NCBI GenBank assembly: GCA_023213315.1 | Contig: JAKCPI010005063.1 | Span: 1-64,000 of the forward strand | Length of the DNA: 64,000 nt | DNA from: Euborellia annulipes | Lineage: Eukaryota > Arthropoda > Insecta > Dermaptera > Anisolabididae | Direction: 5' to 3' | Part shown: in pieces, positions 44,109 to 54,662 of the stretch | Numbering within the stretch: position 1 is the stretch's first letter | How the letters are laid out: each line of letters begins with the position of its first letter | Made by a program: the position numbers and the translations under genes | The notes under the pieces: model-generated | Told to the model about the DNA's origin: nothing | The model's database searches: none | The model's input: the letters and a program-made list of their open reading frames with translations, nothing else

Positions 44109-44800
44109 AAAAATCTGGTGTGACTGGCGCACAGCACACAACTTTCTCTTACCTTCGGTAATCGAAAGTTGTGTACTGTGCTTGTCACACCAGATTTTTT
44201 GTGTCGACATGTATTTAGTTTCCGACAGTAGGGTACAATTGAATTCAAGATGTAAAATTTATAAGTATGGGAAAATATTTATATTTTGATACCATGGCAA
44301 CCATTTCTCCTATCTTTTCTATGGAGTACAAGAGTAAAGTGGTCTTCAGAAGATTTCAATCACAAAATGAGAATATACATTTTATAGAGAATCTAAAAAA
44401 TAATTGATTTTTTGAATTTTAAAAAAAATCGTTGGAGCAAATTTTGAGAAAATCGAAAAAAACTGAAAAAGTGAATCAGTAAAGTGCTAGTACTTTTTGG
44501 TCGATTTTGTTCAAAAGCTTCGTGTCACGTCCCATGGGGGTGCCTAACTTAAATATAAAATTTCAACTTCCTAGCTCTTTTCGTTCTTGAGATATTTTGT
44601 TCACAGACACACACACACACACACAGACAGACACACAGACACACACACAGACAGACCATGTCGCGAAAACCACTTTTTGGATTCAGGGGACCTCAAAACG
44701 TGAAGATCCATCAAAATCTCGACATCGAATTTTTGACATGAATCCAATACTTTCTCTCTATATATATATTACATATATACATAGGTAAGAGAAAGTAAAA
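44109..44800 (-). repeat. R1 copy, best full-length example
   Basis: It runs 692 bp from the complete hairpin (AAAAATCTGGTGTGACTGG to GTCACACCAGATTTTTTGTG), through GGAAAATATTTATATTTTG and CATGGGGGTGCCTAACTTAA. It continues through an expanded (CA/CAGA)n tract at 44606-44655 and GACATCGAATTTTTGACATG, ending GGTAAGAGAAAGTAAAA. No ORF is longer than about 60 codons. A variable microsatellite plus terminal hairpins resembles non-autonomous Helentron/HINE elements, but that is inference. Confidence 0.93.
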
Positions 44801-44939
44801 TGATAAATTTTAATATGAGAAGCCATTTAGACAGTTAAAGTGGACGTTAAAACACGCTCTAAATATGTATAATTTGATGCATTGCCTTAGACAATCCGAA
44901 ATATTTGCCAAATAAATTATCTTAATGTGGAAATCATCA

Positions 44940-44989
44940 CCGCCGACCCTGCACTGCGGGATTAATAATGGCGAGGACAGAAGAAAAAG
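44940..44989 (+). repeat. SINE family G, severely 5' truncated, 16-bp TSD
   Basis: CCGCCGACCCTGCACTGCGG to GCGAGGACAGAAGAAAAAG is only the 3' tail of family G. Exact AATGTGGAAATCATCA flanks it at 44924-44939 and 44990-45005. Confidence 0.9.
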
Positions 44990-45065
44990 AATGTGGAAAT
45001 CATCATCTAGTTTATTTTCTCCATAACTCTAAAGTATTGTCCCTACATAATTTACTTGTTCTACT

Positions 45066-45253
45066 ATTTATATTTTGTTACCATGGCAACCATTTCTCTT
45101 ATCTTTCCTATGAAGTACAAGATTAAAGTGTGCTTCAAAAAGATTCCAAGCAAAATGATATTTCTATCAAAATCTCGACATCGAATTTTTTACATGAATT
45201 CAATACTTTCTCTCCATATAGACTATATAATATATAGGTAAGAGAAAGTAAAA
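45066..45253 (-). repeat. R1 copy with large internal deletion
   Basis: ATTTTGTTACCATGGCAACC to CAAAATGATATTTCT is joined directly to ATCAAAATCTCGACATCG, then GGTAAGAGAAAGTAAAA. Confidence 0.88.
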
Positions 45254-45330
45254 TTAATTACGAATTCGTTAACTTTGTGGCATCAAAGATTAATGCATGT
45301 GAATATGAAAACAATTCAAGATATGACAAA

Positions 45331-45625
45331 ACACTGAAAAAGTCCATCAGTAAAGTACTAGTACTCTTTGGCCGATTTTGCTCATAAGCTTAGTGTCACG
45401 TGCCAGGGGGAGGGTACCTAACTTAGGTATATATAAAATTTCAACCTCCTTGCTCTTTTCGTTCTTGAGATATTTTGTTCACAGACAGACCATGTTGAGA
45501 AAATCACTTTTTTGGACTCAGGGGACCTCAAAACGTGTATAACCATCAAAATTTCGACATCGAATATTTGACATGAATCCAATACTTTCTCTCATATATT
45601 TCATATATAGATAAGAAAAAGTAAA
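45331..45625 (-). repeat. R1 copy, hairpin half missing
   Basis: ACTGAAAAAGTCCATCAGTA to GATAAGAAAAAGTAAAG, with CAGACAGACCATG in place. Confidence 0.9.
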
Positions 45626-46105
45626 GTTTTACTTTAAGCGACTAACTCAGTAATTCTAGCCTACTGACTAACAGGCGAGAATAAGGTAGGGATTTATCCA
45701 AATTCTTATCTCTTCTCCTCAGGATAATAACAAAGATCAAAATATGAGTCTTTGGAAAATAGTAGGGGTTCAAGGTAACTAACCTAAGATAGCGAAACTA
45801 AAAATTCTTTAAAAGATTTGGTCCATCTGATGCTGAGAAAATCTTGATTCTTAATTGAATCGTTTATTTCAGAAAGCACCTAAGTGCGCTTTTTTCAACT
45901 TTCGGAAAACTAAAGAAAACTGTTTTGCAGCTTAAGTATAGGTCTAGTCTTCTTCAAATATTTTTTTACCAAATCAAAACATGCGTATTGGAATAATCTA
46001 TTTAAAAAATATTATTTTTTCCTTCAAGTTTTTGAATAATTAATTTTTGAAAAAATTTTACGATTTAATTGAAACTAAATAAAACAAATATAAACTATTA
46101 AAGAA
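45626..46105. other. Unassigned DNA
   Basis: A+T-rich, with no gene or repeat family recognised. Confidence 0.55.
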
Positions 46106-46244
46106 ATAATTTTAAAATTGAAACTTAATGAGTGATGCCGAGAGAAATATAGACCGAAACTTCTCAACACGCTGATTTTTCGGCAAGGGTGTAGGAAGGT
46201 AAAAAACAAAAACAAGTTTTTTATTTTTCCAAATGAGTTTAATT

Positions 46245-46282
46245 CCTAATATTTCGAAGGGACAAGGGCTCTTCTTCTTCAG
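46245..46282 (-). ncRNA. Hammerhead-like motif (left arm)
   Basis: The minus strand has CTGAAGA, AGAAGAGCCCTTGTCCCTTC, GAAATATTAGG. The core is complete. Stem II is GAAG...CTTC with mismatches. Confidence 0.5.
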
Positions 46283-46579
46283 AGGAAGCCGAAACAATCA
46301 TAATGTTAACAAAAGTATTTTTTACAATAGTTTAACATAAAGGGCATTGTTGTACCTCATTTTACACTCTGCTAACATTACAATAATAGCCAAGATTTTT
46401 TGCATAAAAAGAAAAAGAATAAATGAATAAATAAATTTTTTAGAAGAGAATAAATGAAATTGTAATGGAATTAAATATTAAATTAGAATTCTCACTAGTT
46501 ACCGAGGACAAATGGTTTTCTTGATGCAAAAAATCTTGGCTGTTATTGTAATGTTAGCGGAGAGTAAAATGAGATTCCC

Positions 46580-46617
46580 CTGAAGAAGAAGAGCCATTGT
46601 GCGTTCGAAATATTAGG
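46580..46617 (+). ncRNA. Hammerhead-like motif (right arm)
   Basis: CTGAAGA, AGAAGAGCCATTGTGCGTTC, GAAATATTAGG. Same design as the left arm, with stem II further weakened. Confidence 0.48.
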
Positions 46618-46732
46618 AATTAAACTCATTTGGAAAAATAAAAAACTTTGTTTTAGTTTTTTCCCTTCATACATCCTTGCCGAGAAATCAGCGTGTTAAG
46701 GAGTTTCGGTCTATAATTTTAAAATCATTATT

Positions 46733-47479
46733 TGTCGAGTGTTTCAAATTCGAGGCCTTACTTCATCAGCCATTTCAAGTGTAATATTTTGTGCCTTCTT
46801 TATAAAAAAAATAGACAAACCTAGATCAAGAGTAGGGGAGCCCCCCTCTGATTAGCAAGACTAAAAGATTGTTTTTATAAAGCGTTTAAGTAAAGTAGGA
46901 TGTAATTGACGCTTCTTCTCTCTTGGGGATTTTAAATGAATAACCAATCAACGTTGACTTTATTTGCACCCAATCAGTGATAGAATAGGACAGAGAGAGG
47001 GGGTGGTGTCGTGTCGTTCGTTTGTTTTTAGGACTAATTAATGAACCCTCGGTGTATTGAGCCGAGCGTCGTAAATTATGCCGGCTCAGATGGATTAGGG
47101 GATGCTGTTAATGCATCTCCCATAAGCTGATTTAATCTGCAATAGTCTCTCTCTCTCTCGCTCTCTCTCCATCTCCCTTTAAGAGAAGGTCAAGATATTT
47201 ATTTACGAGTATATACTAATAATACTTTATCAAAGTGATATCCATAAAAAAAAATCCTAAGTGTTTTTATGAGGTATAACTTTAGATATAAACACGGAAA
47301 TTGATTTAGAAGTTACTGTAGGGCGGATTTGCCTCATGTAGCTACTCCAAATGCATCAAAATGTTAGTCTTGTTCTTTAGGGACAGAAATTATTTTATAA
47401 ATCTAAACACTTTTGATAAAATCTTCTAATTTTATACTGTAATTGGTCGTATTAAAAATAACGGCGATATTGTTTAACC
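46733..47479. other. Unassigned DNA with a possible regulatory block
   Basis: The part 47030-47150 is unique and compositionally distinct. It carries TAATTAATGA, CGTAAATTATG, GGATTAGGGG and TGATTTAATCTGC (homeodomain-type sites), followed by (TC)n. Confidence 0.45.
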
Positions 47480-47640
47480 CAGTGGTTCCCAACCTTTTTT
47501 GGCCCATCGCATATGTCTGGAGGTTGTCTAACACCTATCGCCCCCTTTTCATTTTCATTTTATGCCTAATTTTAATTTGAAGTGTAAAAATTTATGAAGA
47601 AAATAACGAAAATGGATCTTTTTTCGGTCAAACTTTATTT
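47480..47640 (+). mobile_element. hAT-type left end, partner end not found
   Basis: CAGTGGTTCCCAACCTTTTT and GGCCCATCGCATATG are typical of a hAT terminus. The body continues into A+T-rich DNA without a matching right end. Confidence 0.55.
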
Positions 47641-47654
47641 ATGAAAATAAAAGT

Positions 47655-47687
47655 GACGTTTCAATTCTAGATTGGAATTATCTTCAA
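47655..47687 (-). ncRNA. Hammerhead-like motif, perfect stem II
   Basis: The minus strand has TTGAAGA, T, AATTC-loop-GAATT, GAAACGTC. The first core base is T rather than C. AGT/ACT can extend stem I after the GTC. Confidence 0.5.
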
Positions 47688-47710
47688 ACTATTTTATTTT
47701 TATGACAATA

Positions 47711-47800
47711 TTTTGTCCTCTTCGGACTGCCTGGGATCCGAACCCGCGACTCTTGGTATAGAAGGCCAACACGCTAACCCCTACACCAAGCCCGCTGGCT
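47711..47800 (-). repeat. tRNA-derived SINE head
   Basis: The minus strand has TTGGTGTAGGGGTTAGCGTG (A box), CCTTCTATACCAAGAG, and GCGGGTTCGGATCCCAGGCA (B box). It is related to 49183 on the plus strand. Confidence 0.75.
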
Positions 47801-48380
47801 AATTAAAAGATAATTTAATAGATATTTTTCATGTATAAAAAAAAAAAATTAGGTAATAATTAATTAAATTTCCAATTAGAAGGATCATTAATATTACTTT
47901 TATTTTCTAGAAAATTCATTTATCATCTCAATTATTCAATTAAGTGAAAATGCAAATAGGCTGAAATAATATTTACAGAAGGTTAGGTTAAATTAGTGGT
48001 TCCCAACCAGGGGGCGATCGCCCCAAGTGGGCGATTTGGGTTATCGGGGGGCAATAAATAAGTGGGAGCGATGATAAGTTAAAAACCCAAGAATGGTTTT
48101 GAATCTGAGTCAGTCCGGTGAATATTTATTTAAATTAATTGGATACCAGTTGGTTTAAATAAATGTGCCTGGATGATATTTTTAGTAAATAAAATTAAAG
48201 CCTATTTGTCCTCCGAAGCCGAAAATTTAAAACATAATTTCTCACAAATTTTTTTCAACTCAAGATGAACTAGAAGAATAATTAAATCTTTGGACCGGAC
48301 CTTAAATTAAAAAAAGCGATCGATATGAAATTTAAGAAAAAGAAGGCTATTGAGGTTTATTCATTGGTGAGGACAAAGAT
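47801..48380. other. Unassigned DNA with a hAT-like end
   Basis: GTGGTTCCCAACCAGGG and GGCGATCGCCCCAAGTGGGC at 47998 form a short inverted-repeat-rich hAT-like fragment. The rest is unassigned. Confidence 0.5.
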
Positions 48381-48472
48381 CCCATGGCCCCCGGGAATCG
48401 AACCCAGGATCTCCAGCCTTTCCGGGGCAGAGACGTGCCCATTGCACCAGGCCACCAGACCTTCGACCTACA
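48381..48472 (-). repeat. tRNA-like sequence or SINE head
   Basis: The minus strand has GGTGCAATGGGCACGTCTCT (A box), GGAAAGGCTGGAGATCC, and GGGTTCGATTCCCGGGGGCC (B box). T-arm pairing is good. The acceptor stem is imperfect, so a functional tRNA is unlikely. Confidence 0.6.
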
Positions 48473-49182
48473 CCAATAATAAGAAAAACCTTTTAAAATA
48501 ATAATTTTTCCTCTTAGGGGTTGAAGACACGCAACGAACAGCAGACAAGTGTGTTGGGTTGCATATATTAGGGAACATTGGTAGACAAAACCCTCTCTAA
48601 TTTGTTGGCTATTATTACTTTTTACGAATGTTGAGTTGCATAATTAGAAGCTGACTAGAAATCTCGTTAATTATCTACTCTCTTTTTATTTAAAAAAAAT
48701 AGAAAAACTGTTAAATATTGTAAAGTTAAATTTTAAATATAAAGGGATATAAATAGCGGTCTGTTATTACCTATCAATTTTTTTTGTGAGTTGTGTGTAT
48801 GTGTAGAATCCGATAGAAGATACAAATCATCAATGAAAAGATGCCCACACACACACACACACACACACACAAACAAGCACACCTATATACAGATCGTTAA
48901 ACACAAATCTTTATTTATTGACCGAATAGGAGTATTTATTGGCTATTTATCGCCTGGATGCAGGTTTTCTTACTTTCCATCTTCTTTGGGGTGTAAAAAA
49001 AAACAATCTCTATATATTATAGTCTGATATGCCCAACAATTTGAAATTAAATAATAATAGTTCAAAATTTATTTATTTGTTTTTCTTGATTTAATATATT
49101 GTGGTATAGAGATGGGAGCAATGGGACCGTCACACAACTAAAATAAGAAAAAGTAATTAAATATTCGATGAGCCTTCGGGCA
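48473..49182. other. Unassigned DNA with (AC)n
   Basis: (AC)n lies at 48845-48871. The rest is A+T-rich. No gene is recognised. Confidence 0.55.
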
Positions 49183-49290
49183 ATGGTGGAGTTGCTAGCG
49201 TTCTGACTTTTTATAGCAAAGGTCACGGATTCGGACCCCAGGCAGTTCGATCATTTTATTTAAGCCATTTGGATACCAAATGGAGAGAGG
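49183..49290 (+). repeat. tRNA-derived SINE
   Basis: GCAATGGTGGAGTTGCTAGC (A box), GGTCACGGATTCGGACCCC (B box), then TTTAAGCCATTTGGATACCA. The tail is shared with 33300 and 60615. Confidence 0.72.
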
Positions 49291-50314
49291 CAAGTTTTAA
49301 ACGAAATTACATTTAAAAAATAAAAAATGGCTGGTTTTTTAGAAAATAAAAATTAATTTTAGAATAAATATTCTATAGATAAAAAACCGTAACATACTGT
49401 AATTGAAATACAATGCATTTTGTATTTAAAATACCTGAGTTCTAAGTATTTTGTATTTCAAATACAGAGAGTATTTTGGGTTAACATTTAACTTTTTTTT
49501 TTTTAATTTTCACTTGTTATAGTTGTGAAATAGTCCCAAGAATTTACTGGAGTCAGGCTATTTATAAAAATGTCAGCCATTGTATTTTGTATTCATTAAA
49601 AAAAATACGATTATTTGTATTTCGTATTTCAAATACTGGTTTTTTTTTGAGTATTTTGCACGGCCCTGATCTTAATGCTTTGAAGATGGTCCCAATCGAG
49701 TCCAAAACGGTGTGAGGAAAAATTAAGACAACACCCTTTAATTAGGTAAGTGGAATATGAAACTTCAAAAAAATCTTTTGAAGAACCGAAAACTACACTA
49801 GAGGATAATACTGTAATTTCCTGAAACGCTCCCCGAGAATTACTTGTCGTGATATTAGCAGGTGATATAGGCTGGTTGGTTTTTTAGGGGCCTAAGCGAA
49901 AGTGGTAAGAAAAAAAATTCGAGCATGAAATTAATATCAATACATGCACGTATTTATTTTTTAATTTCCTAATTCTGTCGAGAGAGAATAATAATAATAA
50001 TCTCCCGTGGGAGATGGGGATGGGGGTGGTGGGAGTTGTATCACTGATAAAATTATGAAATATATTTTAAATATATCATGATAGCCTAAATAGATTAAAA
50101 CCGAATTTTAAAAAATATATTTTTACTTGCTGACATAATGAAATTGTTAAAAATAATATTTATTCACCCTCTCGTCTCTTTAGTCGTTATAACGTTAACA
50201 CCTCTCTGATAAGTTGATAACAATAACCACACGGTTTATTAATTATTCTTTTTTATATTGTTTGTATATTGCCAAGAACAAAATTAACTGGTATAGCTGA
50301 GCTTCCAATGACAA
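49291..50314. other. Unassigned DNA
   Basis: It holds several TTTGTATTTCAAATAC-type short inverted repeats (49420-49640). A decayed hammerhead-like TTGAAGATGGTCCCAATCGA ... AAAACG lies at 49680-49711. G-rich GGGATGGGGGTGG lies at 50014. No gene is seen. Confidence 0.5.
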
Positions 50315-50907
50315 TTTTTGAGGTCCCCGAGTTCAAAAAAGTTTTCGCAACATGGTCTGCCTGTGAGTGAACGCTAGGAAGTTAAAATTTTATATTTAAG
50401 TTAAGAGACATGACACGAAGCTTTTGAGACAAAATTGGCCAAAAAGTACTACTACTTTACTGATGTACTTTTTCACTTTTTTTCGATTTTCTCAAAATTG
50501 GCTCCAGAGATTTTGATTAAAATTCCAAAATCAATAATTTTTTAGATGCTCTTTAAAACGCATATTCTCATTTTGCTTTTGAAGCACATTTTACTCTTGA
50601 TTTAGTTTTTTATTTCATTTAAGGTCTTTTTTGGTATCGAAGGCCAAGGGATGTGAATCCTTAACATTTGCTTATGCCAATGCTCTACCTCTGAGGTCAA
50701 GGGCTTCTCTTGTACTTCATAGGAAAGAGAAATAGTTGCCATGGTAACAGATTATAAATATTTTCCATGTTTAAACATCTTGAATTTTAATAAAAGTATA
50801 AGCGAAAATTAAATATATGTCGACACAAGCACAGAACCCAACTTTCTTTTACCAGGGGTAAGAAAAAGTTGTGTGCTCTGCGACCAGTCACACCAGATTT
50901 TTTTTAT
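50315..50907 (+). repeat. R1 copy interrupted by a SINE
   Basis: It is 5' truncated at TTTTTGAGGTCCCCGAG. The body continues to TTTTACTCTTG, where a SINE is inserted, resumes at TACTTCATAGGAAAG, and ends with a hairpin at CACACCAGATTTTT. Confidence 0.9.
50600..50706 (-). repeat. tRNA-derived SINE inserted in R1, TSD CTCTTG
   Basis: The minus strand has GACCTCAGAGGTAGAGCATT (A box), AAGGATTCACATCCCTTGGC (B box), and TCGATACCAAAAAAGACC (tail). CTCTTG repeats at 50594-50599 and 50707-50712. R1 sequence is contiguous across it. Confidence 0.88.
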
Positions 50908-52106
50908 ATGAATTTATCATTATATTTTCCTCAAAAAAGCAAATTTATTTTTATACTAGCCGCATAATTTCAAAAAAGCAAAATAACACTCTTTAAAGTA
51001 GATTCAAAAGAAAATTTTTAGAATGTAGAAAATGTCTAATAAAAATTCTATATATTTTAGGGGGCATTTTTGGAATTCTCAAGATTCGAAGACGAAATAG
51101 GGTTAGGCCCCAATGAAGAATATAGCTAGCTAAAACTAAGTTTTATAGAAATATATAATCTTGAACGAAAACCACCGTGAAGATTAGGTGAGAGAACATT
51201 ATTATCTTAAAGCGTAGATAAAATAGAATTCTGAAAACGGCCCCAATTAAATCTTATAGAAGATCAGGTATTCAAGTGACTTGAAATTCCTCGAATAATT
51301 AAATTAGAAGAAAAGAAGTTAATTATTTTATAAAACATTTTCCTAAACAAGGCCTTTTTAGTGTCAAGATACTGACGGAATAAACACTAAGAATATTTTT
51401 GAAATTTTGGCAACATAGAAACTAGCTAAATAAATTTGAGATATAATAGAAATAAAAATGCAAATAATAATAATAATGCTATGTAAAAGGGCAAATAACA
51501 AGAGACACAGTGAGGGAAGAGAGGAGGGGAGGAAACCTAGTCTCGAGCCACGCAAACAATAATGTCCTCCAAAATAAAAAAATAAATAAATATTATAATA
51601 TTGTAAATGGTGAACAAGCATGTAAAGTTGTTAAAATGGCAAATAAAGCTTTCCCATAAATCTGCTATTCTTTATATTATTATTATAATAATATGATATT
51701 TATTATCAAAATATGCGAGAGAGAGAGAGAGAGAGAATGAATCATATGAATATGTTATAATACAAGTTAAATATATACTTTTAGGGTTGTTTTATCTCAT
51801 ACTAACATTTGACCTAGATACTAACATAGATATCTATTATTTTTTTTAGAAATAAATTTTATAATTCGATAAAAATTAAAACCTATAAGTATTAGTAGAT
51901 GTAGATATAATCCTATGTTATATTTATTTACAGCCAAATAGCTTAAGAGATTAAAAAATCTTTAATTAATTCTTAAAAGATCTGTGGATGCATAAAAATA
52001 TTTTCCTAATAATCACATTTTTTGGGAATAATTAAATAAATATTTCTGAAATCAGAAAGGTCAAAGCACAGAACTTTGCCAAAATGTAGTATTTATTTTA
52101 CATTCT
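50908..52106. other. Unassigned A+T-rich DNA
   Basis: (AG)n lies at 51717-51735 and several (AAT)n runs are present. Open frames are low-complexity. No gene is seen. Confidence 0.55.
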
Positions 52107-53007
52107 ATTTTTACTTTCTCTTACCCTATATATGAAATATATAGAGAGAAAGTATTCGGTTCATGTCAAAAATTTGATGTCGATATTTTGATGGATATTC
52201 ACGATTTAATTCCCCTGAATCCAAAAAAGTGGTTTTCGAGAGATAGTCTGTGTGTGTGTGTGTGTGTGTGACTGTGAACAAAATATCTCAGGAACTAAAA
52301 GAGGTTGAAATTTTATATTTAAGTTAGGCACCCTCCCAAGGGGTGAAAATCAGCTTTTGAACAAAATCGGCCAAAAAGTACTAGTACTTTACTGAAGTAC
52401 TTTTTCAGTTTTTTTCGATTTTCTCAAAATTCGCTTTAACGATTTTGTTTAAAATTCATAAATCAATTATTTTTAACATGCTCTTTAAAAGGTATATTCT
52501 CATTTTGCCCTTGAAGTGTTTTGAAGTAGACTTTACTCTTGTACTTCATAGAAAAAAAAATAAGAGCTACTAGGTTGAAATTTTATATTTAGGTTTGGCA
52601 TTCCACTTGAGGCGTGAAAATAAGCTTTTGAACAAAATCGGCCAAACAGCACTAGTACTTTACTGATGTACTATTTCAGTTTTTTTCGATTTTCTCAAAA
52701 TTCGCTCCAAGGATTTTGTTTAAAATTCATAAATGAACTATTTTTCAGTTGCTCTTTAAAAAGTATATCAATGAAATTTTTCGTGGAAATCGTTTCAAGT
52801 ACACTTTACTGATGCATTCGTAGCTCAGCACTATCTATGGGTATGTGTCTATCTATCGGGTGGTCAAGCTTGGAAGTTAAGTGCTAAGAGCAACTAAATT
52901 TATCTCGACACAAAAAATTTGGTATGACCAGCACGGTGCAAAACTTTCTCTTGCCGAAGGGTAAGAGAAAGTTGTGTGCTGTGCGCCAGTCACAATAGAT
53001 TTTTTTG
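52107..53007 (+). repeat. R1 copy with tandemly duplicated core
   Basis: It is normal from TTTTTACTTTCTCTTACCC and (GT)n to TTCATAGAAAA. The core then restarts at AAGAGCTACTAGGTTGAAAT and runs a second time to the hairpin ending CACAATAGATTTTTTT. Two diverged cores share one set of ends. Confidence 0.9.
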
Positions 53008-53067
53008 GTAACCAGATACATCCTTTAAATATAGAAAGCAATGAGAATTGAGCATTAAAAATTTTTT

Positions 53068-53190
53068 TGATTAAGTTCTTTTTCGGCATCTAAGGCCATT
53101 TAGATCCCTCCCTATTTATTTCAAATCATTGATAGCCAATTTAACTCAAATAAATTTTTCTCGCTTGGGACGGAAAGCGAACCATAAGAA
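53068..53190 (-). repeat. tRNA-derived SINE, decayed
   Basis: GGCATCTAAGGCCATTTAGA (tail complement) and TGGGACGGAAAGCGAACC (decayed B box) are of the same family as 31130. Confidence 0.55.
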
Positions 53191-53848
53191 GTGACTAGAA
53201 TTGAGAGGGAGAGAACTTTGTTGACCATGTTACTAAAACCAATACCAATATTTACTCAATAATTTGTGAGTCATACGGCACCATCAGATTTTTTTTATAT
53301 ATAATTAAAAATATACCAGTTTTCCCCTTTTTTTTATTTTTTAAATTGAATATAAACTTTAATATTTTATTATTAAAATAAAGACAAAGAGCGAACGGAA
53401 AAAATGAATACGTAGGTATATAATAAAATATGATCTTTAATACATGTAAGTTATGTATATTTATATTCTTCAAAGAGAATATATATTTCCTATTAAAAAA
53501 AGAATAGAAGGACATCGTGTTAGAGAGAGAGAGAGAGAGAGAGGCGCTAAACGATACCCCGTAAATTTCGTGCCGAGTCTCCATCAGGAATTTTTTTTTT
53601 TATTTTTTTTTTTTATCTCGATTGCCAAGAGCCAAGAAGCCATGGAGGAGAAGGGGTCTATAATTTAGAATAATCGGGAATTTATTTCAATGAAACACGA
53701 TTGGCAATATGATTTGCAAAACGATCTACCGGCCGGACCGACTCTTATTTCTTTCTTTAAAAAAGAAACAGATAAATAATATTTTATTTGAAATTTTCGC
53801 TCTTTAAGTATCTATTCTAAATGTGATCCTTGTTCGAAGGAATCAATC
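53191..53848. other. Unassigned A+T-rich DNA
   Basis: (AG)n lies at 53523-53543 and T-runs near 53590. No gene is seen. Confidence 0.55.
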
Positions 53849-53856
53849 ATTGTAAT

Positions 53857-54130
53857 CAGGGCCGTAGCCAGAAAATAATTTCGGGGGGGGGTTGATTTGG
53901 TGGAACAGTAGAAAATCATAAAATCGTTTTAATAAAATAAATAAAATGGTGTTACTTATCATATATATTTATTAGAAAACCATTACCAGAATTTTGTTTG
54001 TAGTGATTGATTAACTATTATGTTGTGTATAACAACAAAGTAAGACGGGCGCACTAAAATAAATATCGTTTTTTTATTTCGGGGGGGGGGATCAATCCCC
54101 CTTAATCCCCCCCTCCTAGCTACGGCCTTG
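53857..54130. mobile_element. hAT-type MITE with 8-bp TSD ATTGTAAT
   Basis: The ends CAGGGCCGTAGCCAG and CTAGCTACGGCCTTG enclose 274 bp with G9-10 and C-rich tracts. Exact ATTGTAAT lies at 53849-53856 and 54131-54138. Confidence 0.92.
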
Positions 54131-54138
54131 ATTGTAAT

Positions 54139-54403
54139 GAAGAAATCACCATCAGCGCTCAATTATCATACAGATCTAACTAATATTTTTGCAAATAGCT
54201 GTTTTTTTTGAGTAATGTATTCAGCAAGTGAGTATCATAACTGTTGCTATTTTTCCATTTTACTCTGTTGTAATTATTCTATAAAAATATATTACAATGA
54301 AATGCGATCCACTTAAATGTGTATTTGAAGTATTATTACAAGATCTGGAATTTACGGTCGTATAGCTGGATGAAGAATTGATGAAAAAGAATAAAGTTAT
54401 TTA
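54139..54403. other. Unassigned A+T-rich DNA
   Basis: No gene or repeat is recognised. Confidence 0.5.
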
Positions 54404-54418
54404 TTATTTCAATTTATT

Positions 54419-54662
54419 TTGCTCAGGGGCCCATATATTGTGGGTACGTGGATGGCGACCACGACCTGCTCGAGCTGGGACAGACAGTTCTTTAAATGTC
54501 TGTCTCTTCCTTCCTCTTTTCAACAGGCGTCAGACCGTGCGACAGGCCGGCCTCTCCTATTTCTTCCGGTCGTAAAAACGTATGATAGGGTTGGAGGGAA
54601 AGACTGAAGTCCGCCGACGACTCCGCATCGCGGGACAAGGCGAGGAGAGAAGAAGAAGAAGA
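54419..54662 (+). repeat. SINE family G with 15-bp TSD
   Basis: Exact TTATTTCAATTTATT lies at 54404-54418 and 54663-54677. The body GTGGATGGCGACCACGACC, CTTTTCAACAGGCG and CCGCATCGCGGGA is followed by a GAAGAAGAAGA tail. The copy lacks the A-box head present at 38181-38427. Confidence 0.92.

Larger units (their letters stand above)
46106..46732. mobile_element. 630-bp foldback with hammerhead-like motifs in both arms
   Basis: TATAGACCGAAACTTCTCAA, TTTTTCGGCAAGG and AATGAGTTTAATTCCTAATA at the left recur inverted on the right, up to GTTTCGGTCTATAATTTTAA. A nested inverted repeat (46350-46410 with 46521-46577, containing ACATTACAATAATAGCCAAG) occupies the middle. No ORF is present. It is a Penelope-like inverted terminus pair or a foldback transposon. 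Confidence 0.7.

Noticed and set aside
47480..48040. A single hAT element bounded by 47480 and 47998
   Set aside because: Both ends have the same orientation (GTGGTTCCCAACC), so they cannot be the two termini of one element.
48381..48472. Functional tRNA gene
   Set aside because: A and B boxes are good but the acceptor stem does not pair fully and the flanks resemble a SINE.
41380..48871. CA/AC repeats as telomeric or satellite DNA
   Set aside because: They are short, ordinary dinucleotide microsatellites without higher-order structure.
53252..53584. 110-codon minus-strand frame
   Set aside because: Residues are driven by A+T-rich and (AG)n sequence. No start context, splice signal or family likeness.
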